Below are positions 23,780-34,700 of a DNA stretch of 64,000 bases, in pieces. Numbering within the stretch: the stretch's first letter is position 1; every line of letters begins with the position of its first letter. The notes under the pieces are model-generated. The model was given only the letters and a program-made list of their open reading frames with translations, searched no databases and was not told where the DNA came from. A program made the translations under genes and the position numbers. The stretch is from NCBI RefSeq assembly GCF_000255295.1, contig NC_017030.1:7848328-7912327 (forward strand), in the 5' to 3' direction. The stretch comes from Corallococcus coralloides DSM 2259. GTDB taxonomy: Bacteria > Myxococcota > Myxococcia > Myxococcales > Myxococcaceae.

Positions 23780-26700
23780 TCAGAACGTCCCGATGCTGAA
23801 GTGGAACTGCGTGGGAGCCTCGTTGAGCGCTTCGTCGCGGTCCAGGTTGAAGCCCACGTCGAAGGCGAGCGGGCCCACGGGCGTCACGTAGCGCAGGCCC
23901 ACGCCCGCCGCGTAACGCAGCACGCCCGGGTCGAACAGCGTGCGGTCCTGCCACAGGTTGCCCGCCTCGAAGAAGAGCCCCAGGTCCACCGAGGCGATGG
24001 CCGGCACGCGCAGCTCCGCCTTGGCCAGCGTGAAGAGCTCGCCACCCTGGCTCGCAGGCACCTGTCCGGCGAGCACCGCCTTCAGGTCGTCCGGGCAGCC
24101 CGCGGGGGAAATCACGGCGCGGCACGCGGCCAGCCGCTGGTGCAGCACCTCGCGCACGTCCTGCGGCAGCACGCCGTCCTCGCGGAAGCCCCGGAGGCTG
24201 GACGAGCCGCCCAGGTAGAACAGCTTGGACCCGATGTTCTGCGCCCCCCGCGTCAGCGGCACGATGGTGCCCGCGCGCGCGCTCACCGCCACGCTCGCGC
24301 GGCGGCCCAGCGGCGCGTACGCGCTCACGCTGCCGGACAGCTTCACGCCGTCGATGGGGAACTCCGGCACGCGGTTGCCCGCGACGTCCGTGGGATGGAC
24401 GCTGATGCCGCGCATGAACTCCACGCTGCTGCTGAGCACCATGCCGCGCCGGGGGTTCGCCGGGTCGTCGCGGAAGTCCAACGTCATGGACGGGCGCAGC
24501 GAGTGCAACGCGAAGTCGCCGTACGGGTAGCGCAGGCGCTCCTGGTCCGCGCGATTGATCAGCTCCAGCACGCCTCCGCGCGAGCGCAGCCGGTTGTTCT
24601 CCAGTTCGTACTGGAGCGACACGTTCACCCACGACGCCAGCGCCCAGTCCACGCCCATCACCGCCGCGAACCGGGTGGACAGGTACGAAGGCCGGTGCAC
24701 GCGCTCGCCGATGAGGTCCAACCGCGCGCCAATCTCCTGCGGCGCCAGGAAGGACAGCCGGGGCTGGGACAGCGCCAGGTTGCCGCGCCCGCCCAGGCCG
24801 CTGAAGCCATCCAGGTCGGAGTCACACGCCTCGCCGGACAGCTCTCCGGTGGAGCACCCGGCCGGAAGCCGCGAGGACGACAGCGCCTCCGCGCTCGCGC
24901 CCGCGTAGTTCACCTTGCCGCGCGCCAGGAGGTTCAGCCCCCGGCCATCCAGGTTGCGCCACGCCGTGTCCAGCGTGATGCGCGGACCGTCCACCAGGAA
25001 GTAGCCGCCGGACACCTCGCCGTCGATGCGCGGGCGCTCCTGCACCGTCACCAGCACGTCCTTGGAGGCCTCGCGGCGGTTGGGGTCCGCCAGCGACACC
25101 TCCGCCTGGCGGAACAGCCCCAGCCGCGACAGCCGGCGCTGCGCCTCCGCCAACGCCTCCACCGAAAGCGGCTGTCCGGGCTTCAAATCCAGCTGCGCCA
25201 GCACCACGTCCGGATCCGAGCGCGTCAGCCCCTGGAGCAGCACCTGCCCCACGCGCACGCGGGGCCCCGGATCCGTGCGGTAGGTCACCTGCGCGGAGGT
25301 GCCATTCTCCTCCACCGACACGGAGTTGCTCACGTGCGCGAAGAGGTAGCCATCGCGGCCCAGTCCCCGCTCCAGCGCGGACTGCGCCTGCTCCACCCTC
25401 TCGAAGCTCAGCGGCGTCCCCACGGGCAGCAGCAGGTTCACCCAGACGGGATCCACCTCCAGCGGGATGCCCAGGAAGATGGGCGCGCGGATCAACGCCT
25501 GGGGCCCCTCCTCCACGTCGAAGTCCGCCTCCGCCTGGTGGCGGGCCACGTCCACCGTGAGCCCCCGGAAGGTCACCTGCGCGGACGCGAAGCCCTGCTC
25601 GCGGTAGGCCGTCGTCATCGCGTCGGCGGCCTCCAGCCACGCGTCCTCCACGTAGACCGTGGACGGGTCGGGCGGGGACACCACGCTCGTGTCGTAGCGC
25701 CGCTCGCGCCCCTCCGTCTCCAGCGGGTCCTCGCGCATGGGCAGGTCCAGCTCCGGCCACGTCTCCAGCGCCGCCACCTGGTTGGTGAGCATGGAGCGCA
25801 GCACGGCGGAGGACAGCGCCGCGTTGCCGTGGAAGCGCACGTCCGTCACGCGCAGCGGGGCGCCCTCCTCCACCTGGAAGCCCAGCACCGCCGCGTCGCC
25901 GTCCGGCCGGATGACCTCCAGCGACCGCACGCGCGCGTCGTGGAAGCCGCGCCGCCGGTAGAACGCCTCCAGCCGCCGCGCGAGCCGCGCCGCCACGGTC
26001 TCGTCCATCGCCTCCTCGCCGTCGTAGGCCACCACGCGCGCCAGCAGCGAGTCCGGGAAGCGGCGGTTGCCCGCGAAGCGCAGGTGGAACGCGGGCCCCG
26101 CGGACACCGGCACCGCCACGGACGCCTCGCTGTCCTCCACGACGACGGTGGGCGTGCCCACCCAGGCCCGCCAGTGCTGGCCCTCGCGCAGGAGCACGCG
26201 CAGCCGCTCCAGGCCGCCGTCCAGCTTCGCCCGGTCGAAGACCTCTCCAGGCTTCATCCCCAGCGCTTCCACCAGACGCGGCAGCGGCAGCGCGGGGCTG
26301 CCGGAGAAGGTCACCTGCCGCACGCGGGTGGGCTTGCCCTCCACCACCACCAGCGTCACCGCCACGCCGCCCGCGGGCACCGGCTGCTCCTCGACCTGGA
26401 TGTCGACGGCGTCGTAGCCCTTGCGCTGGTAGGCCTCGCGCACGGCGTCCGCCGCGGTGTCCAGCTCCTCTGGATCCAACGGCCCGCCCTGGAGCAGCCC
26501 GCTCGCCTCCAGCAGCTCCCCGGACGTGAGGACCTGGTTGCCGCGCACCGCCACGTGCGACAGCAGCGGCAGCGGCATGAGCTGGAACACCAGCCGCACG
26601 CCCCCTGGCACGTCCTGCGTGAGCGCCACCACGTCCGCGAATCTCCCCGTGGCGAACAGCTGCTCCACCGACTTGCGCACCGCGCCCGGCGTCAGCGCCT

Positions 26701-26938
26701 GTCCCTTGCGCAGGGTGACCAGGCCCGAAAGCCCGTCCGGGGCCATGCCCTCCGGCAGGTGCAGCTCCACGGCCACCACTTCCGGCGCGTCCTCGTCGTG
26801 GCCCGCGGGCGCCGCGAAGGCGGGCAGCGCACACACGAGGAGCAGCACCGCGGCCAGCGCGGCTACTCGACCTCCCAGCCCAGCTTCAGCTCGAGCCCGA
26901 GGTTTCCGAACGACGCCTGGCTGTTCTCGTTGTCCCAC
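23780..26938 (-). CDS. tamA: Omp85 / TamA-like outer-membrane assembly protein with about seven POTRA units
   Basis: A 1052-residue protein. Residues 22-43 form a signal-like segment (VAALAAVLLLVCALPAFA). Residues about 50-625 read as seven successive POTRA-like units, each opening with a strand such as VRVGQVLLQG or LRVTDVRFHGN and ending in a VxxGP/VEEG turn. The rest is an Omp85 barrel (SVSAYAPLGRRASVAVSARA, SSLRGFREDGVLPQD, YAAGVGLRYVTPVGPLAFDV). E. coli TamA has three POTRA and about 577 residues. The GTG at 26938 overlaps the last 76 bases of tamB; the true start is uncertain. With TamB it should insert proteins or move lipids at the outer membrane. Confidence 0.85.
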   Translation of the reverse strand: MGQREQPGVVRKPRARAEAGLGGRVAALAAVLLLVCALPAFAAPAGHDEDAPEVVAVELHLPEGMAPDGLSGLVTLRKGQALTPGAVRKSVEQLFATGRFADVVALTQDVPGGVRLVFQLMPLPLLSHVAVRGNQVLTSGELLEASGLLQGGPLDPEELDTAADAVREAYQRKGYDAVDIQVEEQPVPAGGVAVTLVVVEGKPTRVRQVTFSGSPALPLPRLVEALGMKPGEVFDRAKLDGGLERLRVLLREGQHWRAWVGTPTVVVEDSEASVAVPVSAGPAFHLRFAGNRRFPDSLLARVVAYDGEEAMDETVAARLARRLEAFYRRRGFHDARVRSLEVIRPDGDAAVLGFQVEEGAPLRVTDVRFHGNAALSSAVLRSMLTNQVAALETWPELDLPMREDPLETEGRERRYDTSVVSPPDPSTVYVEDAWLEAADAMTTAYREQGFASAQVTFRGLTVDVARHQAEADFDVEEGPQALIRAPIFLGIPLEVDPVWVNLLLPVGTPLSFERVEQAQSALERGLGRDGYLFAHVSNSVSVEENGTSAQVTYRTDPGPRVRVGQVLLQGLTRSDPDVVLAQLDLKPGQPLSVEALAEAQRRLSRLGLFRQAEVSLADPNRREASKDVLVTVQERPRIDGEVSGGYFLVDGPRITLDTAWRNLDGRGLNLLARGKVNYAGASAEALSSSRLPAGCSTGELSGEACDSDLDGFSGLGGRGNLALSQPRLSFLAPQEIGARLDLIGERVHRPSYLSTRFAAVMGVDWALASWVNVSLQYELENNRLRSRGGVLELINRADQERLRYPYGDFALHSLRPSMTLDFRDDPANPRRGMVLSSSVEFMRGISVHPTDVAGNRVPEFPIDGVKLSGSVSAYAPLGRRASVAVSARAGTIVPLTRGAQNIGSKLFYLGGSSSLRGFREDGVLPQDVREVLHQRLAACRAVISPAGCPDDLKAVLAGQVPASQGGELFTLAKAELRVPAIASVDLGLFFEAGNLWQDRTLFDPGVLRYAAGVGLRYVTPVGPLAFDVGFNLDRDEALNEAPTQFHFSIGTF

Positions 26939-29900
26939 TGGGCCTGTGCGGAAAGACGGTCGTCGAAGCGGTACTCAGCGCGTGCCCGGGTGCCTCGCCC
27001 ACTCACTGGCTGGGTCATCCCGATTTTAAGCTGCTCGGAAAGGAACTTCGACTCCAGTTGTGCGGTCGGCTCCGCCTGCCGGGTGGCGTCGTTGTAGGTG
27101 GTGGAGATCTGCAGGGACAAATCCCTGAGAACGGGGTTGCTGGGCAGGAACCGGCGCACCTGCCGGTCCAGTCCCGACACGTTGAAGAGGGCCTCCGCCG
27201 CCAGACCGTAGCTCGCCGACGCGGCCGTGTCCTTGTCCGCGCTCGTCACACCCAGTGTCAGCAGCGACAGGATGTCACCCTCCGTGAGCACCGGCTCCGA
27301 GGACAGCACCACCAGCGGGTTGGCCGGCCGGCCGAACGCGTGCAGCTTCACCACGAACTCGCGCACCGACGTCTGCGCCTGCACCTCGAACACCGGGTCG
27401 ATGCCGGACGCGTCGCGGAACTCCAGCTGCCCCTGGTCGATGGTGAAGAGGTTGTTGCGGAAGAACGCCTGGCTGCCCTCGGCCGCCTCCACGCGGCCCA
27501 GCAGCCCCGGCTTCACGTCCGTGCCCGTCAGCCGCACGTCGCCCAAGAGCCGCGCCTTCGCCAGGTTGTTGTCCACGCGCACGTCACCGAAGTGCACGTT
27601 GACGTCCCAGGTGAAGAAGGGGTCCCTCGCGCGCTCGCCCCCGCCGCCCACGGCGAGGTTCGGCTTCTTCTGCATCGTCTTGAGCAGCGCTTCGATGTCG
27701 AGCGGCTTCTGGTAGCGCAGCTTGATGATGTCCAGCCCGCCCGTGACGGTGGGCCCCGTGGGAGGCCCGACCACCTGCAGCAGGCCGGACACGGTGAGCG
27801 GCAGGTCCTCCGTCATCCGGTACGGCACGGCATCCAGTTGCAGCGTCAGCGCCAGCCGCTTGGGCACGAAGCGCTCCAGCCGGATGTCGCCGCGCGCGGA
27901 CACCTGGCCCTCGTTGACCTGGGCCTGCAGGTGCTCCAGCAGCACGCGCTGGCCCGTCAACTCCAGGCGCCCGGACATGCCGCGCACGGTGAGCGGCAGG
28001 TCGCGCATGGCCAGCCGCACGTCGGACAGCTCCGCGGTGCCCACCACCGACGGCGCGTCCAGGGAACCCGTGGCCTCCGCGTCCACGCGCAGCTGGCCGC
28101 CCACGCGCTCCATGCCCGGCAACAGCGGCTCCAAGAGCCGCACGTCCATGCGCCCCTCGCGCAGGCTCATGTTCACGGCGCGCTGGCTCACCCAGCCGCC
28201 CAACGTGAAGTCCACCGACGCGCCACTGAAGCGGAAGGGCTGCACATCCAGCCGGCTGTTGACGTACGTCAGCACGATGGGGCCCTGGTTGCGGCCGCGC
28301 AGGTCGCCCCGCGCGAGCGACAGCTCCCGCACCGTGGCCCCCACCGTGTAGCTCTCTGGCTGCAACAGCGGGCCCTGCAGCGTCACGCGCCCCGCGAGCA
28401 TGCCGGTGACGCCCGCCAGCGCCGGCACCTGCGGCAGCAGCGGCTTGATTTCCGGCAGCAGCAGGTCGACGGTGGAGTCGAAGAGGTAGGGCTCCTTCAC
28501 CGTCATGTTCAGGTAGCCCTGCGCGTCGCGGAAGGGGCGCCCGGTGATGCGCAGCTGCTTGCCCTCCTGGTGCAGCGCGAGGTCCATGGCGCCCAGGTCG
28601 CGCGACGCGAAGGTGATGCGCGGGCCCTTCAGCGTGGCCTGGATGTCGGGCTTGTCCGCCGAGCCCGCCACGGTGCCCGCGAGCGCGAGCGTGCCCTGGA
28701 TGCCCATCGCTTCCGCGGTCTCCTGCCCCACGGCCTCCGCGAGCGACAGGTTCTCTCCGCCGAAGCGGTAGTCCAGCGCGCCCGCGGTGAAGCCGAAGGA
28801 GCCCTCCACCCAGGTGCGCCCCAGCCGGCCATCCAGCACGGTGCGCTCCAGCACCATCTCCTTGCCGTCCACGAAGCGCAGCCGCGCGGAGCCCGCGCCC
28901 AGCCGGCGGCCCAGGTACGTGGTGTCGCGCAGGTCGAAGGCCACCAGCCCCTCCAGCTTCTCCAGGGGACTGTCGATTTCGACGCGGCCCGAAGCCGCGC
29001 CCGCGAACTGGCCCTGCACCACGGCGATGGACGGGCTCAGCCCCGCCACCAGGTCCACCAGGTCCTCGGTGCGGCCCTGCGGCACGGTCACGTCCAGGCG
29101 CAGGTGCAGGTGCAGGAGGCGCGCGAAGGCGAGCTTCGCGTTGCCGAAGTACTGCGTGCGCCCCTTCTGGCCGGTGAGCGACGGGAAGGACAGCACGCCA
29201 TTCGAGTACGACAGCTTCGCCTGCGTCACGCCCAGGCCGAAGCCCCAGAAGGTGAAGTCGCGCAGGGACAGGCTCGCGTCCACCTTCACGTCCGAGTACG
29301 GCCCCACGATGGAGTAGTTCGCGGAGCCCTTCCCGGACCACGGCAGCTCCGCGATGTGGCCGAAGTCCGACAGCTCCAGCTCGCCGTTGCCCTGGATGTC
29401 CAGGCCGCGCGCGGTGTCGAAGTAGAGCGTCACGTCGCCGTGCACGCGCGAGCGGCCGGACTCCACCGTGAGGCGGCTGAAGGACACGCGGTCCCCCGTC
29501 AGCTTCACGGCCGTCTGCGCGCGGCCCCGCTCGAAGGTGAGCAGCGTCTTGCCCGCGCTGACCGGCGCGTCGAATGCGCGCGTGGCCAGCACGAAGCGGC
29601 CGCTGCGCAAATCCAGCGGCCCGGACAGCGAGGGCCGGGGCAGCAGCGTCCCGGTGAGGTGCGCGTTCGCCGTCGCGGGGAAGTCCACCCACGAGCCCGC
29701 CACGCCCGCGCGCTCCAGGATGCGCCCGAAGGACGCGTCCTCCGTCTGGAGCGTCACGTCCACGGGCAGCTCTGGCGTGAGCTTCAACGCGCCCGACAGC
29801 TTCACCTTGCCGGAGCCCAGCGGGGCCTCCAGCGACTCCACGCGCACGCTGTCCCCCGCGTACGACAGGCGCGCGTTGAGGCTCACCGGGCCGTACTGCT

Positions 29901-30798
29901 CGTAGGACAGGTTGCTCGCGGACAGGTCCGCGCCCACCGCGAGCGCGGACGGCTTCCCGGTGACGGACAGGCGCGTCCACAGATGCCCCGTGGCCGGACG
30001 CGGCAACAGCTTCGCCTGCGACAGCGTGCGCAGCGGCAGGAACACCTGCGCGTCCAGCGCGAGCACCGGATGGCACAGCGTCTCCACACGGCCGGACACC
30101 GTGGCGGTGATGTCGTCGAGCGTCACCTCCGCGCGCTCCACGTCCAGCAGCCCTTCGTCGGGGTCCAGCGCGCCGGTGAAGCCCAGCTGCCCCAGCGTCA
30201 GCTCGCCGCCGCCCGCGCCCAGGCGCACCAGGCCCCGCCGCGCGCCCACCTCCAGCTCCATCACGCCCCAGTGCTCCACCCACCCCACGTCCAGGTTCTC
30301 CACCTCCACGCCCCGCCCGTCCGGCAGCGCGAGGCGCACCTCCGCGCCGGTGATGTCCACGCGCCCCGCGCCCACGCGGGTCAGCGGCGTGAGCGGGCAC
30401 GTGCCGTCGGAGGAAGGCGGCGGGCTGGAGGAGGGCCGGGACAGGTCCAGCGCCACGCGCGGATGGCGCACGCGCACGTGGCCCAGCATGAGGCGGCGGG
30501 ACAGGGGCGACAGGAAGCCCAGCCCCACCTCCGCCTCGTCCGCGGTGAACAGCGGCGTGTCCCTGCCCGGCGCGAACACCGACAGGCCGTGCAGCACCAC
30601 GCGCGAGCCCAGCGGATCCAGCTCGCACCGGCCGATGCCCACGTCCACGCCCAGCAGGTCCGGCAGGTTCCTGCGCGCCAGGGTGCAGGCGGCGTCCCAG
30701 GTGAACGGCTGACGCAACAGCAGGATGCTCCCCGACACCACGAGGAGCACCAACAAGAGCGCCTTGCGCGCTGCACTGTTGCGGCTGGGGAGGGACAA
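26863..30798 (-). CDS. tamB: TamB (DUF490) inter-membrane protein
   Basis: About 1311 residues if the TTG at 30798 is used; an ATG or GTG with a better site is not visible, and the GTG 30930 would overlap the upstream gene by 128 bases. An N-terminal membrane anchor (KALLLVLLVVSGSILLL) is followed by a very long stretch of short beta repeats (AsmA-like region) and the DUF490 C-terminus (about the last 330 residues) with FNVSGLDRQVRRFL. TamB spans the periplasm as a hydrophobic groove and works with TamA. Length compares well with E. coli TamB (1259). It lies 5 bases after the ATPase gene. Confidence 0.88.
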   Translation of the reverse strand: MSLPSRNSAARKALLLVLLVVSGSILLLRQPFTWDAACTLARRNLPDLLGVDVGIGRCELDPLGSRVVLHGLSVFAPGRDTPLFTADEAEVGLGFLSPLSRRLMLGHVRVRHPRVALDLSRPSSSPPPSSDGTCPLTPLTRVGAGRVDITGAEVRLALPDGRGVEVENLDVGWVEHWGVMELEVGARRGLVRLGAGGGELTLGQLGFTGALDPDEGLLDVERAEVTLDDITATVSGRVETLCHPVLALDAQVFLPLRTLSQAKLLPRPATGHLWTRLSVTGKPSALAVGADLSASNLSYEQYGPVSLNARLSYAGDSVRVESLEAPLGSGKVKLSGALKLTPELPVDVTLQTEDASFGRILERAGVAGSWVDFPATANAHLTGTLLPRPSLSGPLDLRSGRFVLATRAFDAPVSAGKTLLTFERGRAQTAVKLTGDRVSFSRLTVESGRSRVHGDVTLYFDTARGLDIQGNGELELSDFGHIAELPWSGKGSANYSIVGPYSDVKVDASLSLRDFTFWGFGLGVTQAKLSYSNGVLSFPSLTGQKGRTQYFGNAKLAFARLLHLHLRLDVTVPQGRTEDLVDLVAGLSPSIAVVQGQFAGAASGRVEIDSPLEKLEGLVAFDLRDTTYLGRRLGAGSARLRFVDGKEMVLERTVLDGRLGRTWVEGSFGFTAGALDYRFGGENLSLAEAVGQETAEAMGIQGTLALAGTVAGSADKPDIQATLKGPRITFASRDLGAMDLALHQEGKQLRITGRPFRDAQGYLNMTVKEPYLFDSTVDLLLPEIKPLLPQVPALAGVTGMLAGRVTLQGPLLQPESYTVGATVRELSLARGDLRGRNQGPIVLTYVNSRLDVQPFRFSGASVDFTLGGWVSQRAVNMSLREGRMDVRLLEPLLPGMERVGGQLRVDAEATGSLDAPSVVGTAELSDVRLAMRDLPLTVRGMSGRLELTGQRVLLEHLQAQVNEGQVSARGDIRLERFVPKRLALTLQLDAVPYRMTEDLPLTVSGLLQVVGPPTGPTVTGGLDIIKLRYQKPLDIEALLKTMQKKPNLAVGGGGERARDPFFTWDVNVHFGDVRVDNNLAKARLLGDVRLTGTDVKPGLLGRVEAAEGSQAFFRNNLFTIDQGQLEFRDASGIDPVFEVQAQTSVREFVVKLHAFGRPANPLVVLSSEPVLTEGDILSLLTLGVTSADKDTAASASYGLAAEALFNVSGLDRQVRRFLPSNPVLRDLSLQISTTYNDATRQAEPTAQLESKFLSEQLKIGMTQPVSGRGTRARAEYRFDDRLSAQAQWDNENSQASFGNLGLELKLGWEVE

Positions 30799-30802
30799 GC
30801 CG

Positions 30803-31744
30803 CTAGAGCTTACCGAGTCCCTCGAGGTAGCGGTCGATCTCCGCCAGGTCGATTTTGGTGTTCGCCGTCCGGGGCAGCGAGGTGGCGGGCGCGCTCGCCC
30901 GCTCGCTTGCCTGGGAGGCAGCCGAGCCACCCTGGAGCCCCAGGTTGTTGCCGATGCGGTGCACCAGCTCCGCGCTGATGGTCTCCGAGCGCGCGAGGAA
31001 CGCCTCGAAGAGGGCGTTGTCGCACAGGGTGTTGATGACGCGCGGGGTGCCGCCGGAGTGCTCGTGCACGGCGAGCAGCGCCTCCGGCGTGAAGGGCATG
31101 CGCGGGCAGCCGGCGAGCCGCAGCCGGTGCTTCACGTACGCCTCCGTGGACTCCGCCGTGAAGGGCTCCAGCTTGTAGCGGAGCGCCACGCGCTGGGCGA
31201 GCGGCGGATCCAGCTTCAGGTTCTTCTCAATCTCCGGCAGGCCGAAGAAGACGAAGGAGATGAGCTTGCGCTCCGGCACTTCCAGGTTCAGCAGCCCCCG
31301 GAACTCCTCCATGAGCTCGCGCGTCTCCAGCATCTGCGCCTCGTCGATGAGGACGACGGCCTTCTTGCCGGACTCATAGATTTGCAGCAGGCGCTGGTAG
31401 AGCTGCGACAGGAGCGCCAGCTTCTCCTGCGCGGGGTTCTCCACGCCCAGCTGGAGCGCGATGCGGCGCAGCAGCCACTGGGCGGTGATGCCCGAGTGGA
31501 TGATGACGAGCAGCGCGGCCTCGTACTCGGACTCTGGAAGCGAGTCGAGCATGCGCCGGGCGAGCGTCGTCTTGCCCGCGCCGATGTCGCCAATGAGGAT
31601 GGACAGGCCCTTCATGTAGCCCACGGCGTGCATCAGCCGCGTGAGGGCCTGCGAGTGCTGCGCGGAGTTGTAATAGAAGCGGCTCACCGGAGCGTTGGAG
31701 AACGGCTCCTGGGTGAGTTCGAAGAAATCGAGGTAGGTCGTCAT
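30803..31744 (-). CDS. GspA/ExeA-type AAA ATPase
   Basis: A 313-residue ATPase of the ExeA family. It opens with YLDFFELTQEPFSN, the family signature, and has Walker A GDIGAGKTTLARR (about 53-65), Walker B VVLIDEAQ, and sensor regions with GLPE. The domain is followed by a Ser/Ala-rich tail (about 280-313). In Aeromonas, ExeA with ExeB helps place the type II secretin ExeD through peptidoglycan; here no secretion genes adjoin, and the gene sits between sgmX and tamB. It lacks the peptidoglycan-binding C-terminus of ExeA, so the role may differ. Confidence 0.83.
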   Translation of the reverse strand: MTTYLDFFELTQEPFSNAPVSRFYYNSAQHSQALTRLMHAVGYMKGLSILIGDIGAGKTTLARRMLDSLPESEYEAALLVIIHSGITAQWLLRRIALQLGVENPAQEKLALLSQLYQRLLQIYESGKKAVVLIDEAQMLETRELMEEFRGLLNLEVPERKLISFVFFGLPEIEKNLKLDPPLAQRVALRYKLEPFTAESTEAYVKHRLRLAGCPRMPFTPEALLAVHEHSGGTPRVINTLCDNALFEAFLARSETISAELVHRIGNNLGLQGGSAASQASERASAPATSLPRTANTKIDLAEIDRYLEGLGKL

Positions 31745-31771
31745 CGCTCGCCGGGCCTCGTGGGGGACGCG

Positions 31772-34700
31772 CTACACGTACCCTACTTTACGAGCCTTCG
31801 GCACGCCCGCGGCGGGAACCGGCGTCGCGGGACCCTTTCCGGCGCGAGGAAGCGGGTCCTCTTCCGGTGCGGTCATGGCCGACAGCCGCGTCACCTGGGA
31901 CCCCACGTCGCGGTATTTCGCGTCCATGGCGGCCACCCGCTGGAAGTGGAAGAGCGCCTTGCCCTGCTCGTTGAGCGCGTCGTAGGCGCTCGCCAGCTCG
32001 AAGCCCAGCGCCTTGGCCACCTCGCCCGTCGCGAGCACGTTGGAAAGGCCTTCCTTGAACACCGCCACGGACTCTTCCGGCTTGCCGCGCAGCGTGTGCA
32101 GCATGCCAATCATCGTCAGGCAGTCCAGCTCGCGCGGGGTGCCCACGCAGCCCTGGCGGGCCACGTCGAACTCGTGGACGGCGTCGTCCAGCAGGCCCAT
32201 TTCCTTGTAGGCGATGCCCAGGTCGTAGTGCGTGTCCACGTCCTCGGGCTTCACCACCTTGGCCAGGCCCTTCTTGAACTCGGCGAAGACCTCGTCCACC
32301 GAGTACTGGAAGTCCTCTTCCGCCGGGGGCACCGCCGCCAGCGACTCACCGCCCAGGTCGTCCAGCTCACCCGCCAGCTGCGCCGCCAGGTCGAACGCGT
32401 CACCGCCACCGGCGCCGTCGTCGAGCGACGCCTCCGTCACCGGCTGCACGGAGGGCACGTGCACGGGCTCCGAGGGAGCGTCGTCCTCGGGGGCCGCGCC
32501 ACCGCCGGCCTCCAGTTCCTCCAGCCGCGCCATCAGCTCGCCGGCGCGCACGTGGCCGGGGAACGCGATGGCCACCGTCTCCAGGATTTCGCGCGCCTCT
32601 TCCAGGAGCCCCTGGTCGAGGAAGAACGACGCCTCGTCGCACTCCTCGGAGGCAGGCTCCTCCTCGGGCTCCGCTTCCGGCTCGGGCTCGGGTTCCGGCG
32701 CATCCGCCAGGGCCTCGGGCTCCGGCTCGGGCTCGTCCGCGAACGCCTCGGTCTGGGGCTCGTCGTAGGACAGCCCCTCCACCGACGGGAGCACCATGTG
32801 CGCCGCCGTGGGCTCTTCCTGCTCCTCGTCGCCCAGCGACATGCCCTCCGCGTACGCGGGCTCTTCCGCTGGCGCGTCGAAGCTTTCGTCCAGGCCCGCA
32901 TCGTCCAGGGCGGACGCATCCAGGGGCGCGAGCCCCACGCGCGTGGGCGCGTCGTCGTCCTCGCCCAGCGACATGCCGGGTTCGACCAGGGCCTCGTCGT
33001 CGCCGCTGTCGCCCAGCGTGGGCAGCTGGCGCGTGTCCGGCGCGGCCTCTTCCAGCAGCGCGCGCGACGGGGACAGGATGCGCGTGGGAGGCGCCTCCTC
33101 CTCGTCGCCCAGCGACATGCCGCCCGGCTCGTCCGCGAGCACCATGGGCTCGTCGCCGCCCGCGTCCGCCGCGTACGCCAGCGCGTCGTCCTGGGCGAGC
33201 AGCGGCTCGTCGTCCAGGCCTCCGGAGGCATCCGGATCGCCCAGGCCCGGCTCGTCCGCGAGCACCAGCGAGTCCTCGTCGGACCCCATCACCAGGTCGT
33301 CCTGCGGCGGCAGGTCGTAGACGGTGTTCTCGGCGGAGCTGATGGGCTCGCCCATCACCGCTTCCTCGCCGCTCAACGTGGTCTCCGCGACCTCGTCGTC
33401 GACGATTTCGTCCGAGTCCGACCCGTGGCTCAGCGCCGCGAGCGCCAGCTCGTCACCCCCGGGCTGCGCGAGCGCGTCCTCCGGCGGATCCGCGACGAGG
33501 ATCTCGTCCTCGTTGGAGTCCACCAGGATGGCGTCCTCCTCCAGCGACTCCACGCCCGGCGTCGCCGCGGGCGCCACGAAGCCCCCTTCCGCGCGGAGCA
33601 CGGACAGGAAGGCGGGCACCTCGGGATGCGCCGGATTCTCCTGGAGGATGGTCGCCAGGTACGGCTGCGCGCGCTGCACGTCCGCGCGGCGCGTGCACAG
33701 GCGCAGCACGTTGAGCAGCTGCTCGGACGCCTGCGCGCCGTTATTGGCCGCCACGTAGATGTGGTACGCCTTTTCGTGCGCGTCCAGGTTCTCCGGATCC
33801 ACGGAGAACACCTTGCGCAGGTGCTCCAGCGCTTTGTCGTGGAGCCCGTACTTCACGTAGACGTCCGTCTCCGTCAGCAGCTTGGCCAGCTGCTCGCGGC
33901 TCATCCCCGCGGGAGCAGGCGGTGCCACGGCCGCGGGCGGCGGCGCGGCGGGCGCGGGACGGGACGGGGGCGCCGCGGGGGCGGGCGCGCTCCACGCGGG
34001 CGCGGGCTCCTCCACGGCGTGATGCGCAGCCACCGGCGCGGGCTCCGGCTCCGGCTCGGCGACGGGGCCCCGGCGCGCGAGCAGATCCGGATCCTGCGGA
34101 TCCAGCAGCTCGATCTGCGTCCACACGCCGTCGGACTCAGCGGTGCGGCCGCGCTCCTGGTGGATCTTCGCGAGTTCCTTGTAGACGGACACCGTCTTGG
34201 AGACCTGGCCCAGCCCCTGGAACGCCTGGGCCAAGAGCGTCAGCGTCTCCACGTCGCGGCCATCCGCCTTGAAGCACACCTGGAGCTTGGCGAGCGCGCG
34301 CTTCTGGTCGCCGCGCTGCAGGTACGACGCGGCCAGCTCCTTCGCGAGCGGGAGGTTGTCCGGCTCCAGCGCGGAGAGCCGCTCCGCGACGCGCAGCCAG
34401 TCATCCGCCCGGGCGTTGCGCTTGAGGTACTCCGCGGCGCGCTTGAACTCCTGCGCCGCTTCCTTCGTCATGTTCTCGCGCGCGTACAGCTCCGCGAGCT
34501 TGATCTTCGACGCCACGTTCTCGGGGTCGAGATCCACCATCTTCTTCAGCGTGTCGAGGCTCGACTTGGTGTCGCCCGCCTTGTCGTAGTGGTTGGCGAC
34601 GATCTGGAAGTACGCCATCGCCTCCGACATCAAGCCCAGCTGCTGGTGCAGCTCCGCCAGCTTGAGGTTCACCTCCAGCAGGTTCGGGTTGAGCTTGAGG

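Noticed and set aside
27058-30978. 1306-codon open frame on the plus strand across tamB
   Set aside because: Antisense to a well-supported tamB; composition is Arg/Gln/His/Ala-rich as expected from shadow frames in 70 percent GC DNA, with no known motif.
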